A DNA stretch of 64,000 nucleotides, from contig NZ_JAHWGP010000019.1 of the NCBI RefSeq assembly GCF_020873915.1, forward strand, positions 62,001 to 126,000, given 5' to 3'. Shown one piece after another: positions 42,641 to 50,242 of the stretch. The DNA comes from Streptomyces sp. DH5 (GTDB taxonomy: Bacteria > Actinomycetota > Actinomycetes > Streptomycetales > Streptomycetaceae). Within the stretch, counting starts at the first letter, position 1. Each line of letters opens with the position of its first letter. Position numbers and translations under genes: made by a program. The notes beneath the pieces are model-generated. The model ran no database searches, had not been told where the DNA came from, and saw only the letters and a list, made by a program, of their open reading frames with translations.

Positions 42641-42709
42641 CTGACCGCGCTGTTCTGGTCGAACGTCAACCGGTACGAGACGTACCGGTTCGACATGGGC
42701 GAGCGGCTC
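42641..42709 (+). pseudogene. Relic of another Tn3-type transposase C-terminus
   Basis: Translates LTALFWSNVNRYETYRFDMG then ERL, matching LTPLFWMHIQPYGEVRLNMG of the intact tnpA in about half of positions. It is on the opposite strand, outside any open gene. Probably the end of an older transposase that came with the cargo. Confidence 0.5.
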
Positions 42710-42792
42710 GACCGTGCCCGTGGCAGCTCCCCCGGCCCTGGTGATTCGCTGCAGTTGGCACGGCACGCGCGAGGCGATGAGTGCCCTGAGTA

Positions 42793-43428
42793 TCAGACGG
42801 TCTTTCGGGGGCGGGTGGCGCCAAGGCGTTCCCAGAGGCCGGCCAGATGCGTGTGCAGGACTTCCTCGGCTTCCTCTGCAGTCAAGTGGCCTATGAGTAC
42901 ATGGGTGGTGAGGCCGTCGGCGAGGGCGAGCAGAGCGTGAGCCTCGTGCTGAGGGTTGGGTGGCGTAGCGCCCTTGTCGGCCGAGCCGCTGTCGGTGATC
43001 TCTGTGATGAGGCGGACGAGGAGGTTCTGGAGGGCCCTGTAGCTGGTTCTCAGCGGGTCGGCGAGTGGCTCGCTGACAGCGGCCTGAGCGATGAACGCGA
43101 GCCAGATCCGTGCTTCGGCGCGGTGTTCTTCGCGGAGCAGGGCGATCTCGTTGGCCGCGTGGCTCAGAGCGGTGGCGGCCGACTGGGCCGGGCTTGCGGT
43201 CAGGCGGGTCCTCACACGTTCGGTGATGCGTTCGCCGACGTAGTCGACGGCGAAGAGGAGCATCTCCTCCTTGCTGCGGAAGCAGCGCTGAACGGCGCCC
43301 AGTGAGACCTGCGCGCGGGCGGCGACATCGCGCATGCTCACCCCCTGCGGCCCGTGTTCGTCGGCGAGGAGGCAGACGGCCTCGGCGATCCGACGGCGTC
43401 GGCTTTCGTAGTCCACCTGTTTGGGCAT
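42793..43428 (-). CDS. TetR-family regulator of the transposon cargo
   Basis: 211 residues. HTH in residues about 6-55 (RRRRIAEAVCLLADEHG, then VSMRDVAARAQVSLGAVQRC). The BetI/AcrR-like ligand domain has HAANEIALLREEHRAEARIW. Divergent from the amidase gene with a perfect 16-bp palindrome between them. It likely represses the amidase until substrate is present. Confidence 0.88.
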   Translation of the reverse strand: MPKQVDYESRRRRIAEAVCLLADEHGPQGVSMRDVAARAQVSLGAVQRCFRSKEEMLLFAVDYVGERITERVRTRLTASPAQSAATALSHAANEIALLREEHRAEARIWLAFIAQAAVSEPLADPLRTSYRALQNLLVRLITEITDSGSADKGATPPNPQHEAHALLALADGLTTHVLIGHLTAEEAEEVLHTHLAGLWERLGATRPRKTV

Positions 43429-43449
43429 GCTCGGGCAGCCTCCTTATTC

Positions 43450-43465
43450 CGATACGATCGTATCG
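43450..43465. promoter_or_regulatory. TetR operator between regulator and amidase
   Basis: Perfect 16-bp palindrome CGATACGATCGTATCG, centred 30 bp from the TetR start and 60 bp from the amidase start; the only strong palindrome in the divergent gap. Confidence 0.7.
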
Positions 43466-43518
43466 CTTCCGGGTTAGGGTTCGGCCACGAGCACTTCGGC
43501 ATGGGGATGGGAAGCACG

Positions 43519-44961
43519 ATGATCAGGCAGGGCGCCCTGTGGGCAATGACGGCCGCCGCTCAGGCGGAGGCGGTCCGAGGTGGGGAGATATCGGCGGTCG
43601 AGCTGGTCGACAGCCACCTGGACCGCATTGCCGAGGTCAACCCGCAGATCAACGCGGTCACGCAGCTGATGACCGAGCGAGCCCGCGAGGCCGCGGCACA
43701 CGCGGACCGGCGGCGAGCAGCGGGCGAAGAACTCGGGCCGCTGGCCGGCGTGCCGTTCACGGTGAAGGAGACCACCGCTGTCGAAGGGGTGCCGACCACA
43801 CTCGGAACGTCACGCTTCCGCGACCTGGTGGCTCCGGCCGACGCACCCCCTGTAGCCCGGCTCCGCGCGGCGGGAGCCATACCGATCGGCCACAGCAACA
43901 TGCCCACCCTGGTCCTGGCCGGGATGCACACCCGCAGCGAGTTGTTCGGCGACACCGTCAACCCGTGGAACCGGAGCCGGACCCCGGGCGGCAGCAGCGG
44001 CGGTGACGGAGTGGCCGTCGCCACCGGCATGGCCGCACTCGGACTCGGCAACGATTCCGGCGGATCCGTACGGATCCCAGCCTCGTTCTGCGGCGTGACG
44101 GGGCTGAAGCCGACCACCGGGCGGTTCCCCGCCGACCACCGCGTCCTCGGCCCCGAAGACCCGGGACCGGCCTCACAGATGCTGGTCACCGACGGGCCCC
44201 TGGCCCGTACGGTCGCCGACCTGCGGCTGGCATACGAGGCACTTGCCGGGACCGACCCTCGGGACCCGCGGGCCGTACCCGTGCCCCTCTACGGCGAACC
44301 GCTGCCGGGGCCGGTCAAGGTCGCGGTCGTCGCCGACCCCGGAGGCCACGGCGTCCACCCCACGGTCCGCGGAGCCGTCACAGCGGCAGCGGACGCGTTG
44401 CGCGACGCCGGGTACGACATACGGGAGATCGCGGATGTTCCGCGGCTGGACGAGGCACTTGAGGCATACGGCCGGATCACCGTGACCGAATTCGCGCCGA
44501 CCTGGCCGGCGGTGCGGAAACTGCTCGGCGAAGGCGGAGACCGCTACATCCAGATGGCCATGGAGAAGACTCCGCCCGCGAACGCCGCCGAGCTCACGAA
44601 GCTGATGGGGACCTGGCTCGGCATCCGCCGCTCGTGGGCAGAATTCCTCGACGAATACCCGCTGCTGCTCGGCCCGGTGTTCACCGAGCCGCCCGTCGAG
44701 CCGGGACTGGAGTCACGCGATGAAGCGGGGCGGGAACGGGTCGCCCAGGGGATGCGCCTGTGCACGGTGACCAGCTTTGTGGGCGTACCCGCGGTCGCCG
44801 TACCGACCGGACTCGGCGACGGACTGCCATCCGGCGTACAGATCATCGGGTGCGCGTTCCGGGAAGATCTGTGCCTGACCGCTGCCCAGGAGATCGAGGA
44901 CCGCCTCGGCGTGCTCACGCCGATCAGCCCTCGCCCCGAATTCCCGGCTGCCGCGCGGTAG
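43519..44961 (+). CDS. Amidase-signature-family amidase (transposon cargo)
   Basis: 480 residues from ATG 43519; ATGs at 43501 and 43507 are also in frame but have poorer ribosome sites. Amidase signature residues: Lys83 in VPFTVKET, GGSSGG at 157-162, and the nucleophile Ser in GNDSGGSVRIP (about 178-188). Full length for the family. Hydrolyses an amide of unknown identity (indoleacetamide or aryl-amidase types are related). Carried inside the Tn3 element under a divergent TetR, it may confer a catabolic or detoxifying trait. Confidence 0.88.
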   Translation: MIRQGALWAMTAAAQAEAVRGGEISAVELVDSHLDRIAEVNPQINAVTQLMTERAREAAAHADRRRAAGEELGPLAGVPFTVKETTAVEGVPTTLGTSRFRDLVAPADAPPVARLRAAGAIPIGHSNMPTLVLAGMHTRSELFGDTVNPWNRSRTPGGSSGGDGVAVATGMAALGLGNDSGGSVRIPASFCGVTGLKPTTGRFPADHRVLGPEDPGPASQMLVTDGPLARTVADLRLAYEALAGTDPRDPRAVPVPLYGEPLPGPVKVAVVADPGGHGVHPTVRGAVTAAADALRDAGYDIREIADVPRLDEALEAYGRITVTEFAPTWPAVRKLLGEGGDRYIQMAMEKTPPANAAELTKLMGTWLGIRRSWAEFLDEYPLLLGPVFTEPPVEPGLESRDEAGRERVAQGMRLCTVTSFVGVPAVAVPTGLGDGLPSGVQIIGCAFREDLCLTAAQEIEDRLGVLTPISPRPEFPAAAR

Positions 44962-45063
44962 GCGGAGCTACCACAGAGAGCAAAGAAACGGCCAGAGGTC
45001 AACGAGCGGCGCGGAGGAGGCAGCATCCGTGCCGCGCCGCTCACTGGCCCCTCACCGGTCGAA

Positions 45064-45185
45064 GTGTCGGCAAACGACCGTCTGCCGACACTCGGGATCG
45101 CGATCACGAACCCGCAGGTGGGCAGTGTCGGCAACTCGCGTCGGAAATCAACGTCGGTGAACAGTCGTCGGGGTAGTTTCCGACA
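45064..45185 (+). other. res site of the Tn3-family transposon
   Basis: A perfect 28-bp crossover-type subsite GTGTCGGCA...TGCCGACAC at 45064-45091. It is followed by two weaker TGTCGG / CCGACA-containing subsites (about 45125-45150 and 45153-45185) reaching the tnpR start codon, the usual three-subsite res layout. Confidence 0.75.
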
Positions 45186-45788
45186 ATGCTTCTTGGCTAC
45201 TGCCGCACATCGACGGCCGACCAGAACCCCGATCATCAGATCGACGCCCTACTCCGCCACGGCGTCGACCGCGACAACATCCACGTCGACGTCGCCAGCG
45301 GCGCGAAGGCATCCCGCCCCAAGCTCGATCTCGTCATGCAGCTGCTTCGCGAGGGCGACACGTTGAAGGTAACCCGGCTCGACCGGCTCTCACGCTCCGT
45401 GCTGCACCTGGTGACCCTCGGCGCTGAGCTGCGCGAGCGCGGCATCGGGCTGCACGTCATCGAGCAGGGCATCGACACCGCCACCATGGAGGGGCGGGCG
45501 ATGTTCGGGATGCTGTCCGTACTGGCAGAGCTCCAGCGCGAACTGATCGTGGCGAACACGAACGACGGTCTTGCCTCCGCGCGGGCCCGGGGCCGGGTCG
45601 GCGGACGCAGGCCGAAGCTCACCGAGGACCAGGCCGCGCTCGCCCAACGGCTCTACGACGAGCGGGAGAAGACCGTCCAACAGATCGCCGACATGTTCGG
45701 TGTCCCGCGGTCCACGGTGTACGGGCACCTCGACAAGACCAGGACCGTGCCCCGCCAGCCGAAGAAGACTGCGATCACGAAGCCCTGA
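45186..45788 (+). CDS. tnpR: Serine resolvase TnpR
   Basis: 200 residues. The N-terminal catalytic domain starts MLLGYCRTSTADQ with the Ser nucleophile in RTST, the helix VTRLDRLSRSVLHLV, and MFGMLSVLAELQRELI. The C-terminal Hin/resolvase HTH (RPKLTEDQAALAQRLYDE, then TVQQIADMFGVPRSTVYGHL) is present. It resolves the cointegrate at the adjacent res site. It stops 53 bp before the right end of the transposon. Confidence 0.93.
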   Translation: MLLGYCRTSTADQNPDHQIDALLRHGVDRDNIHVDVASGAKASRPKLDLVMQLLREGDTLKVTRLDRLSRSVLHLVTLGAELRERGIGLHVIEQGIDTATMEGRAMFGMLSVLAELQRELIVANTNDGLASARARGRVGGRRPKLTEDQAALAQRLYDEREKTVQQIADMFGVPRSTVYGHLDKTRTVPRQPKKTAITKP

Positions 45789-45801
45789 AAACTACCGACT
45801 G

Positions 45802-45841
45802 GTTACTTATCACCTGGTTCGCCGCTCGTTAACGGCACCCC
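45802..45841 (-). repeat. Right terminal inverted repeat of the Tn3-family transposon
   Basis: On the minus strand begins GGGGTGCCGTTAACGAGCGG and continues CGAACCAGGTGATAAGTAA; four or fewer differences from the left end. Confidence 0.88.
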
Positions 45842-45927
45842 TGCTTGGCGATCGCCTCGGGCCACTCCTCGGCCGGGAAGGAGTCCCACTTGGCCTGGTT
45901 GCCGTAGATCATCGCGACGTACTTCAT
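45842..45927 (-). pseudogene. 5' part of YCII/DGPF gene, separated from the rest by the transposon
   Basis: ATG at 45927. Encodes MKYVAMIYGNQAKWDSF, then PAEEWPEAIAK, ending at the TGCTT duplication. Continues in frame at 39316. After the insertion the frame enters the transposon end and stops at the TAA inside GTTAACG. Confidence 0.88.
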
Positions 45928-45961
45928 CCCGGGTGTCCCCTCGCTCCCGCGCGCTCCGTCG

Positions 45962-46256
45962 GCGCGCTGTCACCCCTCGGTCGGAGCGGGAGACGGCTCC
46001 TCGACATCCGACGACGACGTTCTTCGGATTTCTTCGACATCTTTTTCCCGCGCCGCCGTCGAGCAGCCCGAACACCGGAGCGACGCGGGTGATCAACCTA
46101 CAACCCGGCCGCCCGCCCTCCCGGCCGACGGCGTAGTCCTGGGGCTGGTCGCTCCGGGATCGGGGACCGTCTGTGCTGCTACGGCTGCCTGCGGGCGGGC
46201 GCTCTAGACTGCCGGACATTCGAGCTCCGAATGGCATCGATCCCGGGGGGCCAGGG
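45962..46256. other. Intergenic region upstream of the split YCII gene
   Basis: About 295 bp between divergent genes. Contains two candidate ECF42-type promoters on the minus strand (45980-46040). No gene is seen. Confidence 0.5.
45980..46040 (-). promoter_or_regulatory. Two candidate ECF42-type promoters of the YCII gene
   Basis: On the minus strand TGTCGA (46040-46035) is followed after 18 nt by CGTC, and TGTCGA (46006-46001) after 17 nt by CGAC. Both match the TGTCGA / CG(A/T)C pattern I recall for ECF42 targets. The adjacent sigma gene is of this group. Confidence 0.45.
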
Positions 46257-47402
46257 GTGGACGGGGGACAGCCGCAGCCACATGAGGCAGCGGACGCCGC
46301 GCAGTTCGTCGCGGCAATGCGACAGTTACGGCAGTGGGCGCACGTGAGTTACCGCGAGTTGGAACGGCGGGCCGAGGCTGCCGGAGACGTGCTTCCGCGC
46401 GCCACACTCGCCGGTGCGTTGAGCCGGGCGGATCTCCCTCGGGAGGAGCTGCTGGCCGCCTTCGTCCGGGCCTGCGGCGGGGACCGCGGCACCGTCGAGG
46501 CGTGGGTGGGTGTTCGCAAGCGCCTGGCTGTCGACTCCGAGCGGCGTCCTTCCGTGGTCGAGGCGTCCGGGCTTCCGGCCGTGGCCGAACCGTCCGCCCG
46601 CGGGCTGCCGGCAGCCGGCCCGGAGCCGCGGAGCGTGGGGCTCCCGGATCCGCACGACGGCTTGCTCGACGGGCCGGGCGAGCCGGGGACGGCGAGTACC
46701 GGCACACCGGCGACGGAAGGCGAGGAGTCCCGTCCCGGCGGGAAGGGCACGGAGGCCGCGCAGCCCGCCGCGCCTGCCGCTGACCGGGCGGCGGCGGTGG
46801 TCCCTGCGGAGGGCGAGAGGGACGCGGACACCGGCACGGCCGCGGCGGGTACGGCTGTGCCGCAGGAGGAAACGGCCGCCGCAGGGGCGGGAGCGGACAC
46901 CTCGTCGGCGGGGACGGAGGATGCCGGGCGGCGCCTTGCGCGCCGGCGCGGTCCGCTTCTCGTCGCCGTCCTGGCTGTGCTCCTGTCGGCCGGCGTGACC
47001 GGGATCGTCCTGGCTCCCGATGACGGCTCCGGTGATCCGCGCACGCCCCCGGCAAGCACGCCCCCGCCAGGTCCGACTGCCGTCGTCACGGTCACCCCGT
47101 CGAACACGTCCGGCCAGGCCCCGGACAGCACCGCCTCCGGGCTGGCGGCCGAGCCCGCCGGCAAGGACAGGCCCGCACCGGCGACCACACGGCAGGCCCC
47201 GCCGCCCACCCCGTCCGGGAGCACGGCCCGGCCCGGTAGGCCAGAGCCGCAGCGGACCTCGCGGCGGCCGGAGTCGACGCCGTACGAACCACCGCTTCCC
47301 TACGATCCCTACGAACCGCCTCCGTCGTCGACGCCGCCCGCCCAGGGCGGTGATCCCTTCCCCGAAGAGACCTGCTGGGACGTCACCAACGACTGTGTCT
47401 GA
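46257..47402 (+). CDS. Membrane-anchored HTH protein with long Pro/Ala/Thr-rich regions
   Basis: 381 residues. N-terminal XRE-like HTH (residues about 15-65, RQLRQWAHVSYRELERRAEA, then PRATLAGALSRADLPRE). A roughly 170-residue low-complexity region follows, then one membrane helix (PLLVAVLAVLLSAGVTGIVL) and an outer Pro/Ser/Thr-rich tail ending in CWDVTNDCV with two cysteines. This inside-out layout is common in Streptomyces and could link surface events to transcription. GTG at 46257 after GGGGGG. No partner is evident. Confidence 0.75.
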   Translation: MDGGQPQPHEAADAAQFVAAMRQLRQWAHVSYRELERRAEAAGDVLPRATLAGALSRADLPREELLAAFVRACGGDRGTVEAWVGVRKRLAVDSERRPSVVEASGLPAVAEPSARGLPAAGPEPRSVGLPDPHDGLLDGPGEPGTASTGTPATEGEESRPGGKGTEAAQPAAPAADRAAAVVPAEGERDADTGTAAAGTAVPQEETAAAGAGADTSSAGTEDAGRRLARRRGPLLVAVLAVLLSAGVTGIVLAPDDGSGDPRTPPASTPPPGPTAVVTVTPSNTSGQAPDSTASGLAAEPAGKDRPAPATTRQAPPPTPSGSTARPGRPEPQRTSRRPESTPYEPPLPYDPYEPPPSSTPPAQGGDPFPEETCWDVTNDCV

Positions 47403-47423
47403 CCGGACCGTCATGGGCCGGTC

Positions 47424-48368
47424 CTATGCGGCGATGTGGCGGTAGCCGAGGACCTGTGAGGCCGGCGGCAGCGGCGCGACGGTGACCGTGCTGCCGGAGC
47501 GGGGGGCGTGGATGACCTTGCCGTCACCGATGTAGAGGGCGACGTGACCGCCGCCGTAGCTGATCACCAGGTCGCCGGGGACGAGGTGCGGGCGGGTGGT
47601 GGCGTTGCCGGCGTGGAGCTGCTGCCAGGTGGTCCGCGGGATGCGCACACCGGCGGCTTTCCACGACTGCATGATCAGGCCGGAGCAGTCGTAACCGTTC
47701 GGGCCGGTCGCACCCCAGATGTAGGGCTTTCCGAGCTGCGCCCTGGCGAAGGCGACCGCTGCGGCGGCGCGTCCCTTCTCGGCGGGCCGTCGGCTCCCGG
47801 GGAGTGTTTCCTTGCCCGATGGGTTCTCGCGGGACGTCTCCTTGCCGGACCTGTCGGACGCGGGACGCTTCGCGGGGGCGGGCTCGGACCGCTTCGTGGC
47901 CGTGCCGCCGGCGGCCGCGGCTCCGGGCGCCAGGCGCAGGGTGTCACCGGCGTAGATGAGCGTCGACCGGCCCAGCTCGTTGAGGCGTTGGAGCTCCTCG
48001 ACCGTGGTGTCGTGACGCTCGGCCAGGGCGAAGAGTGTGTCGCCGGGCCGCAGTACCACTGCCGTGGGCGCGGCGGGTCCGGGACGGGGCTCGGCCCGTG
48101 CGGGTGCCGGCGGCGGCGGTTCCGGCGCCTCCTCCACCAGCACCGACCGGTCGGGCGGCACGGCAGTGGGGGAGGCCCCCTGCAGGCTGAGGAGCGCGCC
48201 GAGGAGCACGCAGACGATCCCGGTCACGCCCAGGGCCAGCGCGGTCCGCGTGAACCGTACGGCCTTGCGCACTCCTGTCCGGGTGCGTGAGGGGCGGGCG
48301 TGTCGGCCGCGGGCCGGGCGCAGTGCCTTGCCGGCCCGGCGGAGGGCCGGCCGTATCTGCGGTGTCAT
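47424..48368 (-). CDS. Cell-wall hydrolase with LysM and NlpC/P60 domains
   Basis: 314 residues. Basic start and one signal-anchor helix (about 40-62), a LysM domain about 104-150 (VVLRPGDTLFALAERHDTTV, LNELGRSTLIYAGDTL), a charged linker, and a C-terminal NlpC/P60 endopeptidase (about 200-314). The latter has Cys in GYDCSGLIMQ and His in GGHVALYIGDGKVIHAP. Cleaves peptidoglycan stem peptides. ATG at 48368 with GGAG upstream. A role in conjugation or envelope remodelling is possible but not shown. Confidence 0.9.
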   Translation of the reverse strand: MTPQIRPALRRAGKALRPARGRHARPSRTRTGVRKAVRFTRTALALGVTGIVCVLLGALLSLQGASPTAVPPDRSVLVEEAPEPPPPAPARAEPRPGPAAPTAVVLRPGDTLFALAERHDTTVEELQRLNELGRSTLIYAGDTLRLAPGAAAAGGTATKRSEPAPAKRPASDRSGKETSRENPSGKETLPGSRRPAEKGRAAAAVAFARAQLGKPYIWGATGPNGYDCSGLIMQSWKAAGVRIPRTTWQQLHAGNATTRPHLVPGDLVISYGGGHVALYIGDGKVIHAPRSGSTVTVAPLPPASQVLGYRHIAA

Positions 48369-48787
48369 CTCACACTCCGTTCGCAGGTTCCCGAGAGGGC
48401 TGGAACGGAGCCTTTTCCGCCGGTGGTCGTCCGGCAAGATCTCCTGCCCTCCGGGACAGTCCGAGACGCACCAGGACACCTCAAGACGCTGCCCCGCCCC
48501 CTCGTAGGAGGCGCTCGGACACGGGCTGACCTGGGCGGACACACCCGGACTGTCCGGGCCGCCGCCGGCCGTTGTCCACGGGGCACCGCGCCGGGAGGCT
48601 CTTAACAGCCGGCCGGCAGCGGCTCTGGCGACCGGGGTCGGAGACGACACGGCCCTGCGCCGTCATCCCTGCGGTTGTCCGCCGCGGAGGACGCCCGCCG
48701 GTCACGGCATTCACCGCGGGGACCACAGGGGCTCACCGCCCCTGTCATCTCCCGCCTCTTCGTCCGAGCGATCCAAGGAGCACTGGT
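48369..48787. other. Intergenic, no gene seen
   Basis: About 420 bp between divergent genes for the NlpC/P60 protein and the secreted protein. GC-rich with no clear hairpin or conserved short frame; presumably holds both promoters. Confidence 0.5.
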
Positions 48788-49321
48788 GTGAACACTCCAC
48801 GCCTCACCAAGGTCCGCGCTCTTGCCATCACCGCCGTCGGCGGACTGCTGGCCGGCGCCGTAGCCGTTCTCAGCCCCGCACAGGCCACCGAAGCCGCATC
48901 GAGCTGCAAGCCCAAGCGCGTCACCGTCTACCCCGGGGAGAGGGTCCCCCCGCGCCTGCGCTTGGGCGAAGTGAACTTCGACGTGACCGTCTGCCCCACG
49001 GAGGACGCGGCCGGCTGGAGCACACAGGCCGGCGCCGCCACGAACGGGACGGGCAACTCGGTCGGCTACCTCCTCGAGTCGGCCGCACTGCGGGTCAACT
49101 CCACGGCCGAGAACAGCAAGAGCCGGACCGCCACGTACACCGGCAGCTTCACCGTGAAGGACTGCGTTCCCGTCACCCTGTGGCCCTGCACCCGCACGCA
49201 CCGGGTCGACGTGGGATTCGCCCTCGTCGCCTACAAGAAGAGCGGCAAGGTCAGCCTCGTCTACGGCGGCGGTGTCAAGAGCACGATGCCGCTCGGCATG
49301 GCCCTGTACCGCACCCCGTGA
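48788..49321 (+). CDS. Small secreted protein, tandem paralogue 1
   Basis: 177 residues. Sec-type signal peptide (AITAVGGLLAGAVAVL, cleavage near PAQATEA). The mature part has four cysteines in two pairs: one in SSCKPKRVTVYPG with VTVCPT, one in KDCVPVTLWPC. GTG at 48788 with AAGGAG upstream. The downstream gene encodes a protein with the same Cys spacing. It probably folds as a disulfide-stabilised beta-rich domain. I do not recognise a named family. Confidence 0.78.
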   Translation: MNTPRLTKVRALAITAVGGLLAGAVAVLSPAQATEAASSCKPKRVTVYPGERVPPRLRLGEVNFDVTVCPTEDAAGWSTQAGAATNGTGNSVGYLLESAALRVNSTAENSKSRTATYTGSFTVKDCVPVTLWPCTRTHRVDVGFALVAYKKSGKVSLVYGGGVKSTMPLGMALYRTP

Positions 49322-49376
49322 ACCGGCGCACACCTCCCCGGACACACTCCCGCCCTGCTCACCTCGGAGGACATTC

Positions 49377-49898
49377 GTGAGATTCACCCGCCTTGCCACC
49401 GCCACCGCCGCCTGCGGCCTCGTCGTCGGCGCGATCGCCACCGCGACCAGCGCCCAGGGAACCGCGGCCCCCACCGACACCGCCGCCGCCTGCGAGAACG
49501 TGCAGGTCACCCGCTACCCCGGCTCGCTGCTCTCGCCCCGCTACGGCGAATGGAACATGAACGTGCTGGCCTGCCCCACCAAGAGCCCGGGCACCTGGAC
49601 GAAGACCTCGGGCATCGAGCTCAACGCCACCGCGTCGAACCTCGGCATGACCGTCGTCGAGGACTCCAAGCTCCGCGTCATCGAAACCGGCCAGAACAAG
49701 TGGAACCGGTTCGCCCGCTACGAAGCCACCTTCCAGTCACGCACCTGCGTGCCCAAGGTGGGATGGCCGTGCAAGAGCCCCGGTACCTGGAAGGTCCGAT
49801 TCACCGTCACCGCGGACAGGAAGAGCCACCAGGTGAAGGTCTACACGCACCGAGGCAGCACACCGGACCACACCTTCGTCCTGTGGCCCACCCCCTAG
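49377..49898 (+). CDS. Small secreted protein, tandem paralogue 2
   Basis: 173 residues. Signal peptide (ATATAACGLVVGAIATATSA). The mature protein has ACENVQVTRYPGS, VLACPTKSPGTW and TCVPKVGWPCKSPGTW, paralleling the cysteine pairs of paralogue 1. A K-S-P-G-T-W hexapeptide occurs twice. GTG at 49377 with GGAGG upstream, 55 bp after the previous stop, so co-transcribed. Function unknown; a secreted inhibitor or surface factor is possible. A 17-bp-stem terminator follows. Confidence 0.78.
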   Translation: MRFTRLATATAACGLVVGAIATATSAQGTAAPTDTAAACENVQVTRYPGSLLSPRYGEWNMNVLACPTKSPGTWTKTSGIELNATASNLGMTVVEDSKLRVIETGQNKWNRFARYEATFQSRTCVPKVGWPCKSPGTWKVRFTVTADRKSHQVKVYTHRGSTPDHTFVLWPTP

Positions 49899-49938
49899 CC
49901 TGGGCAGGCCCGCGGAGCCGGCCGATGAAGTAGCCGAG

Positions 49939-49982
49939 CAGGGCAGTGCCCCGGGCGTACATCGTCCCGGGGCACTGCCCTG
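49939..49982 (+). terminator. Strong terminator after the secreted-protein pair
   Basis: Perfect 17-bp stem beginning CAGGGCAGTGCCCCGGG with a 10-nt loop, 41 nt after the stop codon. Confidence 0.85.
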
Positions 49983-50018
49983 GCGACCCCGGCTCCGATT
50001 CGCCTCCCGCATCGGCTG

Positions 50019-50154
50019 AACTTTACGGAACAGACGGCTACCTCAGCCAAGTGCGGAGGGTGGGCGACGCCGCGCCGCGCTCCGCACTGTCTCCACGGAC
50101 CTTGGCCACACCACGGCACTTGGTGGCGGTCGCGCGGTCTGTTCCGTAAAGTTA
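50019..50154. repeat. 17-bp perfect inverted repeat flanking about 102 bp
   Basis: AACTTTACGGAACAGAC at 50019-50035 and its exact complement at 50138-50154. A second conserved stretch CAAGTGC lies 12-14 bp inside each arm. No flanking direct duplication. It precedes the recombinase-like gene at 50243. It could be a paired recombinase binding site, a miniature element, or a regulatory site. Confidence 0.7.
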
Positions 50155-50242
50155 AAGCAGGTACGGCTACGGCGGATTCCCGTGGCCCGGCCCGTTTCCC
50201 GGTGTGCGCCACCGGTGTCCCCGAGGTTCCTGGAGTGGTCCG

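Larger units (their letters stand above)
39322..45841. mobile_element. Complete Tn3-family transposon (6,520 bp)
   Basis: Terminal inverted repeats begin GGGGTGCCGTTAACGAGCGG at 39322 and the complement ends at 45841. They agree over about 40 bp with few mismatches and start with the GGGG of Tn3-family ends. Flanked by 5-bp TGCTT duplications. Contents: tnpA (minus), a transposase relic, a TetR-amidase divergent pair as cargo, a res site and tnpR (plus). Intact transposase, resolvase and ends suggest a recent insertion. Confidence 0.93.

Noticed and set aside
39402-42644. Open frame of more than 1,000 codons on the plus strand
   Set aside because: It is antisense to the Tn3 transposase gene over its length, Gly/Ala/Val-rich without family features, and results from high GC in the opposite strand.
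50019-50154. Classical insertion sequence or MITE
   Set aside because: There is an inverted repeat but no target duplication and no second copy in the window, so I keep it as an unexplained repeat.
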